DNA of 18,356 bases from assembly GCA_946481265.1 (NCBI GenBank), contig CAMLNE010000038.1, forward strand, positions 1 through 18,356. Direction: 5' to 3'. Under the pieces are notes generated by a model. It saw only the letters and a list, made by a program, of their open reading frames with translations, did not search any database and was not told the DNA's origin. Below, piece by piece: positions 15,629-18,356 of this stretch. Position numbers and translations under genes: made by a program. Numbering within the stretch: the stretch's first letter is position 1; each line of letters opens with the position of its first letter. This DNA comes from an uncultured Panacagrimonas sp. (GTDB taxonomy: Bacteria > Pseudomonadota > Gammaproteobacteria > Nevskiales > Nevskiaceae).

Positions 15629-17122
15629 ATGACCGAGCGCACCTGGGCAGGCCATCCGCGCGGACTCGCCACGCTCTTCTTCACCGAGATGTGGGAGCGC
15701 TTCTCCTACTACGGCATGCGCGCGATCCTGGTGCTGGCGATGGTCGCCGCAGTGGATGGATCGAATCCCGGGCTCGGCCTGTCGGTCGAGGCCGCGACGG
15801 CGGTCTACGGCCTGTACACCGCCTCGGTCTACCTGGCCTCGCTGCCCGGCGGCTGGATCGCGGACCGCCTGATCGGCCAGCGCAACGCGGTGTTCTGGGG
15901 TGGCGCGATCATCGCCAGCGGCCATTTCTGCATGGCGGTCAATACATCGGCGTCCTTCTACGTGGGCCTGATCCTGATCGCGCTCGGCACCGGCCTGCTC
16001 AAGCCCAATGTCAGCGCGATGGTCGGCGAGCTGTACGGTGCGGACGCCGATGCGCGCCGCGACGCCGGCTATTCGATCTTCTACATGGGCATCAACGTCG
16101 GCGCCTTCGTCGGCCAGATCATCTGCGGTTACCTGGGTGAGCGGGTCGGCTGGCATTGGGGTTTCGGTGCGGCTGGGGTGTTCATGGTGCTGGGCCTGGT
16201 CCAGTACAGGCTGTACGGCGCGCACCTCGGACAGATCGGCCTGCAGCCGGTCTCCACCGGCGATGCGGCACGCGACGCGCGCACCCGGCAGCGCGGCTGG
16301 CTGGTGATCGGCGTCTTCCTGGCCGGCCTGGCCGCCGTCACCACCGCCACCCTCGGCGGGGCGATGCAGATCAATGCGCTGCGGCTTGCGCAGGGCACCG
16401 GCCTGTTCATCGTCTGCGTCGCCATCGCCTATTTCGGCTACGTGATCTTCTTCGGCGGCCTGGATCGCGACGAGCAGAAGCGGGTGGCGGTGATCGCCAT
16501 CTTCTTCGTCTCGGCCGCCATGTTCTGGAGCGGCTTCGAGCAGGCCGGATCGAGCTTCAACCTGTTCGCGCAGGACCACACCGATCGCCTGGTCTTCGGC
16601 TGGGAGGTGCCGGCGTCCTGGCTGCAGTCGATCAACCCGATGTTCATCATCCTGCTGGCGCCGTTCTTCGCCGCGCTGTGGGTCAACCTCGGGCGCCGCG
16701 GGCTGAATCCTTCCACGCCGCTCAAGTTCGCCATCGGCCTGCTGCAGATGGGCGTCGGCTTCCTGGTGCTCTATTTCGCCTCGCTGTTCGTGATGCAGGG
16801 CGAGAAGGTGGCGCCAACCTGGCTGATGCTCACGTACCTGTTCCACACCACCGGCGAGCTGTGCCTGTCGCCGGTGGGCCTGGCCGCGGTGAACCGCCTC
16901 TCACCCAAGCGCTACCAGGGCCAGATGTTCGGCACCTGGTTCACCGCCGCAGCGCTCGGACATCTGATCGCCGGCCTGCTGGCCGGGCACCTGGCGGATG
17001 ATGCCAATGTCGGAGACATGCCGGATCGCTTCCTGTTCGTGTGCATGACCACGGCGGGCGCCGGTCTGATCCTTCTGATGCTGGTCAAGCCGATCAAGCG
17101 GTTGATGGGAGACAAGGTATGA
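15629..17122 (+). CDS. Proton-dependent oligopeptide transporter (POT/PTR2 family)
   Basis: This 497-residue inner-membrane protein of the major facilitator type should import di- and tripeptides with protons. It carries the POT signature ExxERFxYYG (EMWERFSYYG, 20-29), GGWIADRLIG, GLLKPNVSAMVGELY with the conserved Lys125, the PTR2 signature FYMGINVGA (151-159), FEQAGSSFNLFA (Glu304) and FHTTGELCLSPVGL (Glu410), all residues used in proton coupling or peptide binding in studied members. Many membrane helices are evident throughout. ATG 15629 is preferred because the family N-terminus (TWAGHPRGLATLFFTEMW) begins four residues later; ATG 15572 would add 19 atypical residues. Neither has a strong ribosome binding site. 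A weak TTGACT (15547-15552) with CATGGT 18 bases on could be a promoter and would exclude the earlier start. The stop overlaps the next gene's ATG. Confidence 0.94.
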   Translation: MTERTWAGHPRGLATLFFTEMWERFSYYGMRAILVLAMVAAVDGSNPGLGLSVEAATAVYGLYTASVYLASLPGGWIADRLIGQRNAVFWGGAIIASGHFCMAVNTSASFYVGLILIALGTGLLKPNVSAMVGELYGADADARRDAGYSIFYMGINVGAFVGQIICGYLGERVGWHWGFGAAGVFMVLGLVQYRLYGAHLGQIGLQPVSTGDAARDARTRQRGWLVIGVFLAGLAAVTTATLGGAMQINALRLAQGTGLFIVCVAIAYFGYVIFFGGLDRDEQKRVAVIAIFFVSAAMFWSGFEQAGSSFNLFAQDHTDRLVFGWEVPASWLQSINPMFIILLAPFFAALWVNLGRRGLNPSTPLKFAIGLLQMGVGFLVLYFASLFVMQGEKVAPTWLMLTYLFHTTGELCLSPVGLAAVNRLSPKRYQGQMFGTWFTAAALGHLIAGLLAGHLADDANVGDMPDRFLFVCMTTAGAGLILLMLVKPIKRLMGDKV

Positions 17123-18356
17123 ATCTGCGCCGACTCGCGCTGCTGGCCCTGCCCTTGTTCGCCCTGTGCGCCTGCGGCGGCGCAAGGGAAGCGGGTGCTC
17201 CAGCCGGTGCCCCCGGAACGGCACCACCCACCGCGGCCGAGGCCGACGCCTTCGTCGCACAGGTCAACGAGTTCCGGTCGGCCAACGCGGCACGCCTCGG
17301 CGCGGCCTACTGGATCGCGCAGACCTACATCAGTGACGACGCGCAGCTGCTGGCGGCCAAGGCCACCGAGGAACAGCTCGCGTTCGAATCGGCCAAGGCG
17401 GAGGAGGCCAAGCGCTTCAACGAGGTGCAGGGCCTGTCACCGGCCACCGCGCGTGCGCTGACGCTGATCAAGCTCGGGCCCACCATGCCGGCGCCTTCCG
17501 ACCCGGCCAAGCGCGAGGAACTGGCGCGGCTGGCGGCGAAGATGGACGCCAACTACGGGGCCGGGCAGTGGTGCCGGCCCAACGCCGACGGCCGCGAGGA
17601 GTGCCTCAAGCTGCAGGCGATCGAGAAGATCATCGACAACGTCTCCTTGAAGAACACGCCCGAGCAGATCGAGGCGGCCTGGAACGGCTGGCATCGCACC
17701 TCGCGCCCGATTCGCAAGGATTACCAGCGTTTCGCCGAGCTGATGAACGAGGGTGCGCGCGAACTCGGCTTCGCCGACGGCGGCGAACTCTGGCGCGGCG
17801 GATACGACATGAGCGCGGCCGCGTTCGAACAGGAAGTCGAGCGCCTGTGGGAGCAGGTGCGGCCGATGTACGACGAACTGCACTGCCTGGTGCGCGCGGA
17901 ACTCAACCAGAAGTATGGCGACGCGGTGGTGCCCAAGGACGGCCTGATTCCGGCGCACCTGCTCGGCAACATGTGGGCACAGCAGTGGGGCAACCTCTAT
18001 CCGCTGGTCGAGCCCTACCCGGGGCAGAACGACCTCGACGTCTCCAGCGCGCTGCGTGCGCAGCGCGATGCGGCCTATCGCACGCTGCTGGCCGACTTCA
18101 AGGGCAAGCCGACCGTGCTGGACCTGGCCGAACTCGAGCACCAGGCCGACGCCGCGCAGGCGGTGAAGATGGCGAAGACCGCCGAGGACTTCTACGTGTC
18201 CCTGGGCTTTCCCAAGCTGCCGGAATCGTTCTGGAGCAAGTCGCTGCTGGTGCAGCCGCGCGACCGCGACGTCGTCTGCCATGCCAGCGCCTGGGACATG
18301 GACATGAAGGGCGATGTGCGCATCAAGCAGTGCATCGAGCCCACCGAGGAACAGCT
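17119..18356 (+). CDS. M2 family peptidyl-dipeptidase lipoprotein (ACE-like), 3' end outside window
   Basis: The frame is open from ATG 17119 to the window end (412 codons). The N-terminus is a lipoprotein signal (MNLRRLALLALPLFALCAC, lipidation at Cys19), so the enzyme should sit on a membrane facing the periplasm or outside. The body reads as the N-terminal two-thirds of angiotensin-converting-enzyme relatives: AAYWIAQTYI, ANYGAGQWC, TPEQIEAAWNGWHRTSRPIR, NEGARELGFADGGELWRGGYDM, RLWEQVRPMYDELHCLVRAEL, LIPAHLLGNMWAQQWGNLYP and DRDVVCHASAWDMDM. M2 enzymes remove C-terminal dipeptides using zinc. The HExxH zinc motif lies further on and is not in the window, so activity cannot be checked. ATG overlaps the transporter stop (ATGA), implying translational coupling. 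Confidence 0.93.
   Translation, partial: MNLRRLALLALPLFALCACGGAREAGAPAGAPGTAPPTAAEADAFVAQVNEFRSANAARLGAAYWIAQTYISDDAQLLAAKATEEQLAFESAKAEEAKRFNEVQGLSPATARALTLIKLGPTMPAPSDPAKREELARLAAKMDANYGAGQWCRPNADGREECLKLQAIEKIIDNVSLKNTPEQIEAAWNGWHRTSRPIRKDYQRFAELMNEGARELGFADGGELWRGGYDMSAAAFEQEVERLWEQVRPMYDELHCLVRAELNQKYGDAVVPKDGLIPAHLLGNMWAQQWGNLYPLVEPYPGQNDLDVSSALRAQRDAAYRTLLADFKGKPTVLDLAELEHQADAAQAVKMAKTAEDFYVSLGFPKLPESFWSKSLLVQPRDRDVVCHASAWDMDMKGDVRIKQCIEPTEEQ

Overview
The window is dense, high-GC gammaproteobacterial chromosome and most resembles the Xanthomonadales (Lysobacter/Rhodanobacter-like). Three things point there: the argH | algZ-algR-hemC-hemD-hemX-hemY gene order, known from Pseudomonas and relatives; a full-length PlsB acyltransferase; and a POT peptide transporter next to an ACE-like M2 peptidase lipoprotein. 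No tRNA, rRNA, CRISPR array, insertion sequence, integrase or phage gene was seen. The order is that of core chromosome, not of an island.

Layout. Positions 1-1229 (+) hold the 3' end of pyruvate kinase and a coupled glycerophosphodiester phosphodiesterase. Positions 1230-1770 are a decayed-looking spacer. It holds a coding-like stretch on the minus strand, a REP-like element with a short tandem repeat, and a 9-bp dyad ahead of ppk1. Polyphosphate kinase (ppk1, +) converges on argH (-), with 10 bp between the stop codons. A 75-bp divergent region separates argH from a plus-strand block, 5315-11241, that reads algZ-algR-hemC-hemD-hemX-hemY. The hem genes are packed with 2-nt spacing or 4-nt overlaps, while hemC is set off from algR by a strong stem-loop. 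After a spacer of about 340 bp with a clear Rho-independent terminator come two minus-strand genes, an FKBP-type peptidyl-prolyl isomerase lipoprotein and plsB. From 15030 the plus strand carries a DUF4112 membrane protein, a proton-dependent oligopeptide transporter, and the 5' two-thirds of an M2-family peptidyl-dipeptidase, whose start overlaps the transporter's stop.

How the genes work together. HemC and HemD carry out consecutive steps of tetrapyrrole synthesis, and HemX and HemY are the membrane proteins that usually travel with them. AlgZ/AlgR is a LytS/LytTR-type two-component system that in Pseudomonas controls alginate and type IV pili. The transporter and peptidase form a plausible dipeptide scavenging pair: the lipoprotein would release dipeptides outside the cytoplasm and the transporter would import them. 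PlsB starts phospholipid synthesis and the GDPD recovers glycerol-3-phosphate from phospholipid head-group diesters, but they lie far apart here and no link is shown.

I found no unmistakable novel system. The best leads are the minus-strand coding-like remnant at about 1236-1538, the overlapping alternative hairpins directly before algZ, the algR-hemC stem-loop, and the transporter-peptidase coupling. All assignments come from reading motifs by eye; no database search was possible.
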